DNA of 64,000 nucleotides from DATDAH01 sp963792205 (GTDB taxonomy: Bacteria > Actinomycetota > Acidimicrobiia > Acidimicrobiales > DATDAH01), in NCBI GenBank assembly GCA_963792205.1, contig CAWBVI010000012.1, positions 1-64,000 on the forward strand. Reading direction: 5' to 3'. A program made the position numbers and the translations under genes. This document shows, piece by piece, positions 8,565 through 15,160 of the stretch; positions within the stretch are counted from its first letter, which is position 1; the number at the start of each line of letters is the position of its first letter. The notes beneath the pieces were generated by a model that saw only the letters and a list, made by a program, of their open reading frames with translations, made no database searches and had not been told where the DNA came from.

Positions 8565-9479
8565 ATGGCGGGTCACGGCACCAAGGCGATCCTGGCAGCG
8601 CTCTTCGCCAATGCCTGCATCGCCGTGGCCAAGTTCGTCGGCTTCCTCGTGACCGGGGCGTCGTCGCTCCTCGCGGAGAGCATCCACTCCGTCGCCGACA
8701 CCGGGAACCAGGCCCTCCTCCTCCTCGGCGGGCGCAAGGCTCGGCGGGAGGCAACCGAACAGCACCCGTTCGGCTACGGGCGCGAGCGCTACTTCTGGGC
8801 GTTCGTCGTCGCCCTCGTCCTGTTCAGCCTGGGTTCGCTCTTCGCCATCTTCGAGGGGGTCGAGAAGCTCCGCCACCCCCATGAGCTGGAGTCGCTCGGC
8901 TGGGCCGTCGGCATCCTCCTCTTCGCCATCGTCCTCGAGACCTTCTCCTTCCGGACGGCGATCGTCGAGGCCCGGCCCCTGAAGGGGTCGTCCACGTGGT
9001 GGCAGTTCGTGCGCCGGGCGAAGCTGCCCGAGCTGCCCGTCGTCCTGCTCGAGGACCTCGGTGCCCTGGTCGGCCTCGTCATCGCCCTCATCGCCGTGAC
9101 GCTGTCGGCGGTCACCGACGAGCCGATGTGGGACGGCCTGGGCACGCTGACCATCGGGATCCTGCTCGGCGTGATCGCCATCATCCTGGCCATCGAGATG
9201 CGCAGCCTGCTGCTCGGCGAGGCGGCCACGCCGGAGGACATCGAGGCCATCGAGAGGGCGATCCGGGGCAGTGAGGACGTCGAGGCCCTCATCGACGTCC
9301 GCACCGAGCACATCGGGCCCGAGGAGCTGCTGGTCGGCGCCAAGATCGAGTTCACCGGCACCCTCGCCGCCGACACCCTCGTCGCCCGCATCAACGCCGT
9401 CGAAGCCAACATCCGCGCCGCCGTCCCCAAGGCCACGATCATCTACCTCGAGCCCGACATCAAACGAACCGAGGCCTGA
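8565..9479 (+). CDS. Cation diffusion facilitator (CDF) family metal/H+ antiporter
   Basis: 304 residues, inner-membrane efflux of divalent cations (Zn, Co, Fe or Mn). The N-terminal helix contains SSLLAESIHSVADTGNQALLL, where the SxxAExxHSxxD pattern in TM2 supplies metal ligands; HPFGYGRERYFWAF is the typical loop after it. Four further hydrophobic segments follow (for example VVALVLFSLGSLFAIFEG, AVGILLFAIVLETFSF, GLVIALIAVTLSAV, LTIGILLGVIAIILAIE), then a cytoplasmic C-terminal domain ending KATIIYLEPD. In TM5 the sequence is EDLGALVGLVIALI, so the second ligand pair is E/D type. The metal is not predictable. A strong hairpin follows the stop. Confidence 0.9.
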   Translation: MAGHGTKAILAALFANACIAVAKFVGFLVTGASSLLAESIHSVADTGNQALLLLGGRKARREATEQHPFGYGRERYFWAFVVALVLFSLGSLFAIFEGVEKLRHPHELESLGWAVGILLFAIVLETFSFRTAIVEARPLKGSSTWWQFVRRAKLPELPVVLLEDLGALVGLVIALIAVTLSAVTDEPMWDGLGTLTIGILLGVIAIILAIEMRSLLLGEAATPEDIEAIERAIRGSEDVEALIDVRTEHIGPEELLVGAKIEFTGTLAADTLVARINAVEANIRAAVPKATIIYLEPDIKRTEA

Positions 9480-9483
9480 ACGC

Positions 9484-9520
9484 GGAAGAGGAGCGCTCGG
9501 GGGGAGAGCGCTCCTCTTCC
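9484..9520. terminator. Perfect 15-bp hairpin between convergent genes
   Basis: Arms GGAAGAGGAGCGCTC (9484-9498) and GAGCGCTCCTCTTCC (9506-9520) are perfectly complementary around a 7-nt loop. It begins 5 nt after the CDF stop and lies before the convergent gene ending at 9568. There is no U-tract, so it works either as a hairpin-only bidirectional terminator or as an mRNA 3'-end stabiliser. Confidence 0.75.
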
Positions 9521-9525
9521 GATTG

Positions 9526-9551
9526 CGACGGCCCGGGGGGATGGGCCGTCG
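9526..9551. terminator. Second tandem hairpin, 9-bp stem
   Basis: CGACGGCCC (9526-9534) and GGGCCGTCG (9543-9551) form a perfect 9-bp stem with an 8-nt G-rich loop. It lies right after the first hairpin and 16 bp before the stop of the convergent minus-strand gene, so each converging transcript has its own hairpin. Confidence 0.6.
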
Positions 9552-9567
9552 GCACAGGCGGCCTTGC

Positions 9568-9903
9568 TCAGGCGGCCTTGACCTTGGTCGTCGCCTTGGG
9601 GGCCGTCTTGGCCGCCGGGGTGGCGACGAACTTGCTGCGCACCGGCCGGGTGGCCTTGAGCACGGCGTCGGCGAACTGCTTCTGGTTGTCGAGCAGCTTC
9701 TGACGGAACGCGAACTGGGCGTCGATGAGCTGGGACGCGGTGGGCACGGTGTCGCCCAGACCGGGGATCTTCACCTCGGGGAGGCGCTCCTCGACCTTGG
9801 TGGCGACGGTCTGCAGGCCGTTCACGACCGGCTCCTGCACGCGGGCGACCAGGTCGAGGACCTGGTCCTGGATCTCAGTGATCTTCTCGGTGGCGACCGA
9901 CAT
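9568..9903 (-). CDS. Phasin / heparin-binding-haemagglutinin-like helical protein
   Basis: 111 residues from ATG 9903 with AGAGGAA upstream. The first 90 residues are amphipathic helix (KITEIQDQVLDLVARVQEPVV and LIDAQFAFRQKLLDNQKQFA); the C-terminal tail is Ala/Lys/Thr-rich (TPAAKTAPKATTKVKAA). This organisation, a coiled-coil body plus a lysine-rich tail, resembles polyhydroxyalkanoate granule phasins and mycobacterial HBHA. No enzymatic motif is present. The call is by architecture only. The gene has a long, AT-rich upstream region with its own promoter and palindromes. Confidence 0.55.
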   Translation of the reverse strand: MSVATEKITEIQDQVLDLVARVQEPVVNGLQTVATKVEERLPEVKIPGLGDTVPTASQLIDAQFAFRQKLLDNQKQFADAVLKATRPVRSKFVATPAAKTAPKATTKVKAA

Positions 9904-9963
9904 GGTCTGGTTCCTCTGATCGGGGGTGCAACTCCAGTGCTTGCTATCGCGAGCACTACGAGC

Positions 9964-9992
9964 ATTCAATCAAGCATTGCTCACTGAGTCAA
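9964..9992 (-). promoter_or_regulatory. Sigma-70-type promoter for the phasin-like gene
   Basis: On the minus strand TTGACT (9992-9987) and TTGAAT (9969-9964) are separated by exactly 17 bp. The predicted start leaves a leader of about 55 nt with an AGAGGAA ribosome site. The surrounding 100 bp is distinctly AT-richer than the rest of the window. Confidence 0.55.
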
Positions 9993-9995
9993 CCG

Positions 9996-10009
9996 TTTTG
10001 CTAGCAAAA
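9996..10009. promoter_or_regulatory. Perfect 14-bp palindrome upstream of the -35
   Basis: TTTTGCTAGCAAAA is a perfect palindrome 3 bp upstream of the -35 hexamer of the phasin-like gene, with a partial repeat (GTTAGCAG) directly after it. The position suits an activator or dimeric repressor. No binding protein is recognised. Confidence 0.45.
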
Positions 10010-10054
10010 GTTAGCAGTTGTGGCGGATGTCACCGCGGTGTCACCGCCCGGCCC

Positions 10055-10082
10055 TTGACCCGTTGCCTAATCCCGATAGGTT
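10055..10082 (+). promoter_or_regulatory. Promoter for the peroxiredoxin gene
   Basis: TTGACC (10055-10060) and TAGGTT (10077-10082) are separated by 16 bp. The AGGAGG ribosome site (10103-10108) sits 6 nt before ATG 10115, so this mRNA has a conventional leader, unlike many genes in the window. Confidence 0.5.
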
Positions 10083-10091
10083 TGGTCGGGA
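10071..10091. promoter_or_regulatory. Candidate operator overlapping the peroxiredoxin -10
   Basis: TCCCGA (10071-10076) and TCGGGA (10086-10091) are perfect inverted arms 9 bp apart, spanning the proposed -10. The location predicts repression, plausibly relieved by peroxide or Fe-S damage (Rrf2/IscR- or Fur-like control). The regulator is not identified. Confidence 0.45.
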
Positions 10092-10114
10092 ATCAACGAC
10101 TCAGGAGGCCATCG

Positions 10115-10744
10115 ATGGCACTGCGACTGGGCGACGCTGCCCCGAACTTCACCGCCGACACCACCGAGGGGAAGATCGACTTCTACGACTGGAAGGGCGA
10201 CTCCTGGGCCGTCCTCTTCTCTCACCCCGCCGACTACACCCCCGTCTGCACCACCGAGCTGGGCTACCTGGCCAAGATCAAGCCCGAGTTCGACAAGCGC
10301 AACACCAAGGTGATCGGGCTGTCGGTCGACTCCATCGAGGACCACAAGGGCTGGTCCGGCGACATCGCCGAGACCCAGGGCACGCCGGTCAACTACCCGC
10401 TCATCGCCGATCCCGACAAGGCCGTGGCCGAGGCCTACGACATGATCCACCCTGGCGCGGGCGACACCTCGACCGTGCGCTCGGTCTTCGTCATCGGCGG
10501 CGACAACAACATCAAGCTGCAGCTCACCTACCCGAAGAGCACCGGCCGGAACTTCGACGAGATCCTGCGGGTCATCGACTCGCTGCAGCTCACGGCCGGC
10601 CACGGCCTGTCCACCCCCGTCCAGTGGCAGAAGGGCGAGAAGGTCATCGTGCCGCCGACCGTCTCGACCGACGAGGCGCGCGAGAAGTACGCCGACGTCG
10701 AAGAGCAGAAGCCCTACCTGCGCTACGTGAGCGACCCGAGCTGA
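10115..10744 (+). CDS. 1-Cys peroxiredoxin (Prx6 type)
   Basis: 209 residues; reduces hydrogen peroxide and alkyl hydroperoxides in the cytoplasm. The catalytic motif is PVCTTE with peroxidatic Cys at residue 45, and the helix HPADYTPVCTTELGYL is diagnostic. The length and long C-terminal extension (QKGEKVIVPPTVSTDEAREK to PYLRYVSDPS) are those of the Prx6/AhpC-TSA 1-Cys subfamily; no resolving Cys is apparent. ATG 10115 is preceded by a strong AGGAGG. The 3' end overlaps the convergent cyclase gene by 22 bp. Confidence 0.95.
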   Translation: MALRLGDAAPNFTADTTEGKIDFYDWKGDSWAVLFSHPADYTPVCTTELGYLAKIKPEFDKRNTKVIGLSVDSIEDHKGWSGDIAETQGTPVNYPLIADPDKAVAEAYDMIHPGAGDTSTVRSVFVIGGDNNIKLQLTYPKSTGRNFDEILRVIDSLQLTAGHGLSTPVQWQKGEKVIVPPTVSTDEAREKYADVEEQKPYLRYVSDPS

Positions 10745-13700
10745 CCCGCACCGAGGGCGTGCCGGGCCACTTGGCGCCACCCTTCGACCGTCACCCCCGG
10801 GAGGCGGTACCCGAAGGGGGCGTCGGCGCCCAGCGCCTCCTCGGTCATGACCGAGACCACCGTCTGCAGCAGCCGATCCTGGGTGCCCGCCGCCAACTCG
10901 GTGACCTGTGCGGCCAGGAGGGCCGCCCGCTCGGCCTCGCCTGCCGCCGCGGCCACGAGCAGCGACGCCATGTGGGCCTGCGCCCGATCGTGGTAGGTCG
11001 CCCGGCGGGAACCGAGCACGCCGTCGAGCAGGTCGTCGAGCGCCGGCCGGTCGGGCGAGGCCGCCCGGGCGAGCGCCAGCGCTGAGGCCGAGGCCGGGAA
11101 CCGAGCCGGGTCGGCCGCGCCCCCCATGCGTTCGAGGACCTCGATGGCCCGCTCGACCTGGCCGTCCTGCAGGAGGACGAGGGAGAGGGCGATGAGGGCG
11201 TCGCTCTGCCCGATGGCCTCCACGTCGAGGTCGTCGACCTCGAGGCCCTCGAGCAGGGCCAACGCCTCCTCGAACTGGCCCAGGGCCACCCGGGCCTGCA
11301 CCGCCACGACGAGGCCGGTGAACCCCATCGGGTTGTCGGTCTCGGTGCTCAGCGCGAGGGCCCGATCGGCCGCTTCGAGGCCTTCGTCGATGCGACCGGC
11401 GGCGAGCAGGATCCGGCCGAGGGTGCCGACGGCCTGGACCTGGCCGCCGCGGTCCTCGGCCCGGGTCATGCAGGCGAGGGCGTCCTCGGCGGGGCCCACG
11501 GCCTCGTCGGCCCGCCCCGACCAGAGCCGCACGGACGCCACCAGCATGCGCAGCATGCCCTCGGCCCACCGGTCGCCCCGGTGGCCGGTCTCCGGCAGCA
11601 GGCGTTCGGCCAGGGCCTCGGCATCGGCCAGGTCGCCCCGGTGGAACTTGACCCAGGCCAGCAGCCCCTGCGCCCAGCCCAGCCCACCCGTGTCGCCGAT
11701 GGCCGTGAAGACGGCCACCGACTCCTCGAGGTGGGCCTCGGCGACCTCGGCGTGGCCGGCCTCGAAGGCCGTCCAGGCGAGGTTCTGCAGGGCCCAGGCC
11801 TCCTCCCGTTGGTTGCCGACCTCGCGGGCGACCGCCAGCGCCTCCTCGATCGAGCGGGTGGCGGCCTCGCGGTCGCCGATGAAGAGCTCGGCCATGCCCT
11901 GCAGGCGCAGGGCCTCGCCCCGCACGGCCTCGGCCCCCACGTCGGCCAGGATGGACGCGGCCCGGGTGAGGATCTCGCGGGAGGTGACCGCGTCGCCGGC
12001 CTTCATCTCGAGGTCGCCCAGGACGACCAGGGCCTCGCCGTAGGCCTCCTGGTCGCCGCGGGTGTTGGCGTGGGACAGGGCCTTGGTCAGGTCGGCCCGG
12101 GCGTCGTCCAGCTCGCGGACGCCGATGGCGCAGCGGGCCCGGCGGATGAGGGCGGACACGGCCTCAGGGCCGGCCTCGTCGTCGAGCAGGGCCAGGATCT
12201 GCGACGTCAGTCCGAGGCCGACCAGGTGGTGTTCCGCCGCCAGGGCGACATCGGTGGCTCGCTCCAGCCAGAGCAGGGCCCGGTCGCGCACGTCGGGGGG
12301 AACGCCGGGCGAGGCGCCGACGTCGGCGATCAGCTCGGCCGCCAGGGCGTAGTGGTGGGCGATCCGGTCGACCATGGCCGTGGGCGCCTTCTCGGCGGTG
12401 CCGCCGTGGAGCTCGAGCCACTTGGCGATCCCGGCGTGGCCCGACGCCCGACGCGCCTTGGTCAGCGTGCCGTACGCCACGTCGCGGACCAGGTCGGAAC
12501 GGAAGGTCCAGCGCTCGTCGTCGAGCTCGAGCAGCTCCTTGTCGACGAGACCGGCGAGGCCGGCCGCGATGTCGGCCATCCCGTGGTACTCCTCGGCCAT
12601 GATCGCCAAGGACTCCCGGGTGCCACGGCGACCGAGGATGGCCGCGTCCTCGAGCAGGCCGCGCTCCTCGCTCGAGAGGGCGTCGAGCCGGGCCTGGATG
12701 AGGCCGCGGAGGTTGTCCGGCAGGCCGGCCAGGTCGCCCGACGGCGTCGGACTGCGCGGGTGGCCCACCTCACCGGTGTCCTGGAGGAGGGTGACCAGCT
12801 CCTCGAGGAAGAAGGGGTTGCCGCCGGAGCGGTCGAGGAGCTGCTCGCGGAGCTCCTCGTCGGGCTCCCACCCGAGGAGGGAGTCGAGCAGCACGCAGGC
12901 CGCGTCGCGATCCAGCGGCTCGAGGTGGATGATGGTCGAGTTGTGCCGGCCCGGCCGGGGTGACCACCGGTCGTGGATGGCGTGGCGGGCGGTGCCGACG
13001 ACGATGTAGGGCAGGCGGCCGAGCCGTTCCATCAGCTCGTCGATGAACTCGAGCACCTGGGCGTCGGCCCAGTGGAGATCGGCGAGGGTGACGACGACCG
13101 GCTGGTGGGAGGCGAAGGCCTCGATGACGGTGAGCAGCGCCCAGGTGGCCTCTTCGCGGGCCCGACCGGGGTCGAGGTCCCGCAGCGGCCCCTCGTGGCC
13201 GATGAGGTGCAGCAGGCCCTCGGTGATGCGCAGCACCTCGGCGTCGTTACCCGGACGCTCGAGGATGTTCGCCACCATCTCGCCCAGGCGGACCCGCACG
13301 GCGGGAGCGTCCACGTCACCCTCGATGCCCGCGGCCTGGCGCAGCGCCTCGGCCACGGGCCACCACACGTTGGCCTCGCCGTAGGGGACGCACCGACCCT
13401 CGAGCACCACGGCGTCGTGGGTGATCTGGGCGTAGGTGGCCAACTCGTTGGCCAGGCGGCTCTTGCCCACCCCGGCGTCGCCCACGAGGAGGAGGAACTG
13501 CGCCCGCCGGTTGGTCACGGCCGTGTCGATGGCCGAGGTGAGGTGGGCGAGCTCGTAGCGGCGGCCGACCAGGGGTCCGTCGTCCCGCCGCCGCCGGTAG
13601 CCCGGCGGTTGTGCCGCACCGGTGGCGACCCAGGCATCCACCGTCTCGCCCCGGCCCTTGACGTCCAGCGAGCCCCGGAACTCGTAGGTGATGCCGTCAC

Positions 13701-14238
13701 CGGTGGACTCGCGCGTCGCGGGACCGACCAGGACCTCGCCGGGCGGCGCGGCGACCTCGAGGCGCTGGGCGACGTTGACCACGTCACCCATGGCGGTGAA
13801 CGAGCCCCCCGCTCGGAGCGCGCCGACCAGGACCTCGCCGGTGTTGACGCCGACCCGGAGGTCGAGGGAGGCACCGAACTCGGTCACCGCCTCGCACAGG
13901 ATCTCCTGCATGCGCAGCGCAGCCCGGACCGCCCGCTCGGCATCGTCCTCGTGGGCCACCGGAGCGCCGAACAGCGCGACCACGGCGTCGCCGATGATCT
14001 TGTCGACCTTGCCCCCGTAGCTCTCGACCACGGCGACGAGGCGCTGGAAGCACCGGTCGACCAGGTTCTTCACCTGCTCGGGGTCCGAGCCCTCGGAGAG
14101 GGTGGTGAACCCGACCAGGTCGGCGAAGAGGACGGTGACGACCCGGCGCTCGTCGGCGACCACCGTGATCGCGTGGCCGCAGGTGGGACAGAACCGGGCG
14201 CCGTCGGGGACGGTGGCCCGGCAGGCCGGGCACTCCAT
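10723..14238 (-). CDS. Zinc-ribbon / class III nucleotide cyclase / AAA-ATPase / TPR signalling protein
   Basis: 1171 residues from ATG 14238. A zinc ribbon (CPAC...CPTCG, residues 3-20) is followed by a class III cyclase domain (about 32-190) with metal Asp40 in FADLVGF, Lys80 and Asp84 in DKIIGD, and Asp152, Asn155 and Arg159 in GDVVNVAQRLE; this set is complete and fits an active adenylate cyclase. A STAND/AAA ATPase follows, with Walker A GDAGVGKS (253-260) and a Walker-B-like TLADLHWAD. The C-terminal half is repeated helical hairpins (TPR-like; for example NQREEAWALQNLAWTAFEAG). There is no DNA-binding domain, so it probably makes cAMP in response to an unknown ligand sensed by the STAND/TPR part. 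A -10 element (TATCCT) lies 6 nt before the ATG. Confidence 0.9.
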   Translation of the reverse strand: MECPACRATVPDGARFCPTCGHAITVVADERRVVTVLFADLVGFTTLSEGSDPEQVKNLVDRCFQRLVAVVESYGGKVDKIIGDAVVALFGAPVAHEDDAERAVRAALRMQEILCEAVTEFGASLDLRVGVNTGEVLVGALRAGGSFTAMGDVVNVAQRLEVAAPPGEVLVGPATRESTGDGITYEFRGSLDVKGRGETVDAWVATGAAQPPGYRRRRDDGPLVGRRYELAHLTSAIDTAVTNRRAQFLLLVGDAGVGKSRLANELATYAQITHDAVVLEGRCVPYGEANVWWPVAEALRQAAGIEGDVDAPAVRVRLGEMVANILERPGNDAEVLRITEGLLHLIGHEGPLRDLDPGRAREEATWALLTVIEAFASHQPVVVTLADLHWADAQVLEFIDELMERLGRLPYIVVGTARHAIHDRWSPRPGRHNSTIIHLEPLDRDAACVLLDSLLGWEPDEELREQLLDRSGGNPFFLEELVTLLQDTGEVGHPRSPTPSGDLAGLPDNLRGLIQARLDALSSEERGLLEDAAILGRRGTRESLAIMAEEYHGMADIAAGLAGLVDKELLELDDERWTFRSDLVRDVAYGTLTKARRASGHAGIAKWLELHGGTAEKAPTAMVDRIAHHYALAAELIADVGASPGVPPDVRDRALLWLERATDVALAAEHHLVGLGLTSQILALLDDEAGPEAVSALIRRARCAIGVRELDDARADLTKALSHANTRGDQEAYGEALVVLGDLEMKAGDAVTSREILTRAASILADVGAEAVRGEALRLQGMAELFIGDREAATRSIEEALAVAREVGNQREEAWALQNLAWTAFEAGHAEVAEAHLEESVAVFTAIGDTGGLGWAQGLLAWVKFHRGDLADAEALAERLLPETGHRGDRWAEGMLRMLVASVRLWSGRADEAVGPAEDALACMTRAEDRGGQVQAVGTLGRILLAAGRIDEGLEAADRALALSTETDNPMGFTGLVVAVQARVALGQFEEALALLEGLEVDDLDVEAIGQSDALIALSLVLLQDGQVERAIEVLERMGGAADPARFPASASALALARAASPDRPALDDLLDGVLGSRRATYHDRAQAHMASLLVAAAAGEAERAALLAAQVTELAAGTQDRLLQTVVSVMTEEALGADAPFGYRLPGVTVEGWRQVARHALGAGQLGSLT

Positions 14239-14244
14239 GCCTTG

Positions 14245-14250
14245 AGGATA
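14245..14250 (-). promoter_or_regulatory. Candidate -10 (TATCCT) for the cyclase gene, leaderless
   Basis: On the minus strand TATCCT ends 6 nt before ATG 14238, with no Shine-Dalgarno between. The remaining ~140 bp up to the divergent ABC gene at 14386 shows no other clear signal. Confidence 0.5.
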
Positions 14251-14385
14251 CGAGACGACCGTGACGGGGCGGGAGGGGGTTCGGTCGCGAACCCCTGTGA
14301 CCCGTGTCACGCCCTCTTCGCGGGGGCCCGAAGGTCTGGAAGGATGGTCGGGCTCGTCCCCCGTCCCCCCGGAGGTCCCGCCGCC

Positions 14386-15156
14386 GTGACCGTCACCGAT
14401 CCGTCCCCGCCCGCCGCGTCCCCGCCCGCGGGCGGGGTCGCCGCCCGCGCCATCGACGCGGTGAAGACCTACGGCAGCGGCGAGACCGTCGTCCACGCGC
14501 TGGACGGGGTCACCCTCGACGTCGCGGCCGGCCAGTTCACCGCGGTGATGGGCCCGTCGGGCTCGGGCAAGTCCACGCTCATGCACTGCATGGCCGGGCT
14601 GGACGACCTGACGTCGGGCCGCGTGATGATCGGCGAGGTCGACCTGACCGAGCTCAAGGAGAAGGAGCTCACGGTCCTCCGCCGGGACCATGTGGGCTTC
14701 GTCTTCCAGGCCTTCAACCTGGTCCCGACCCTGACCGCCGAGGAGAACATCGTCCTCCCGCAGTCGCTCGGCGGTCGAGAGCCCGACCCCGCCTGGTTCG
14801 ACCGGGTGATCGACACGGTGGGCCTGCGGGACCGGCTCCACCACCGCCCGTCCGAGCTCTCCGGCGGCCAGCAGCAACGCGTCGCCGTGGCCCGGGCGCT
14901 CATGGGGCGGCCCCAGCTCGCCTTCGCCGACGAGCCCACCGGCAACCTCGACTCCAACAGCGGGGCCGAGATCCTGCGCTTCATGCGCAGCGCGGTCGAC
15001 GACCTCGGTCAGACCATCGTGATGGTGACCCACGACCCCATAGCGGCCTCCTACTCCGACCGGGTGGTGTTCCTCGTCGACGGCCAGATCACCGAGCAGA
15101 TGACCGACCCCACCACCGACGCGGTGATCGACAAGCTGAAGGACCTCGGGGGCTGA
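14386..15156 (+). CDS. LolD/MacB-type ABC transporter ATP-binding protein
   Basis: 256 residues. Walker A GPSGSGKST, Q-loop VFQAFNLVPTLTAEEN, signature LSGGQQQRVAVARAL, Walker B LAFADEPTGNLD and switch His in VTHDP are all present; DEPTGNLDS is characteristic of the LolD/MacB/FtsE branch. I chose GTG 14386 because GGAGG sits 10 nt upstream; ATG 14344 would add 14 proline-rich residues without a ribosome site. It is followed after 4 bp by an FtsX-type permease, forming an exporter or mechanotransmission pair rather than an importer. Confidence 0.9.
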   Translation: MTVTDPSPPAASPPAGGVAARAIDAVKTYGSGETVVHALDGVTLDVAAGQFTAVMGPSGSGKSTLMHCMAGLDDLTSGRVMIGEVDLTELKEKELTVLRRDHVGFVFQAFNLVPTLTAEENIVLPQSLGGREPDPAWFDRVIDTVGLRDRLHHRPSELSGGQQQRVAVARALMGRPQLAFADEPTGNLDSNSGAEILRFMRSAVDDLGQTIVMVTHDPIAASYSDRVVFLVDGQITEQMTDPTTDAVIDKLKDLGG

Positions 15157-15160
15157 TCCC

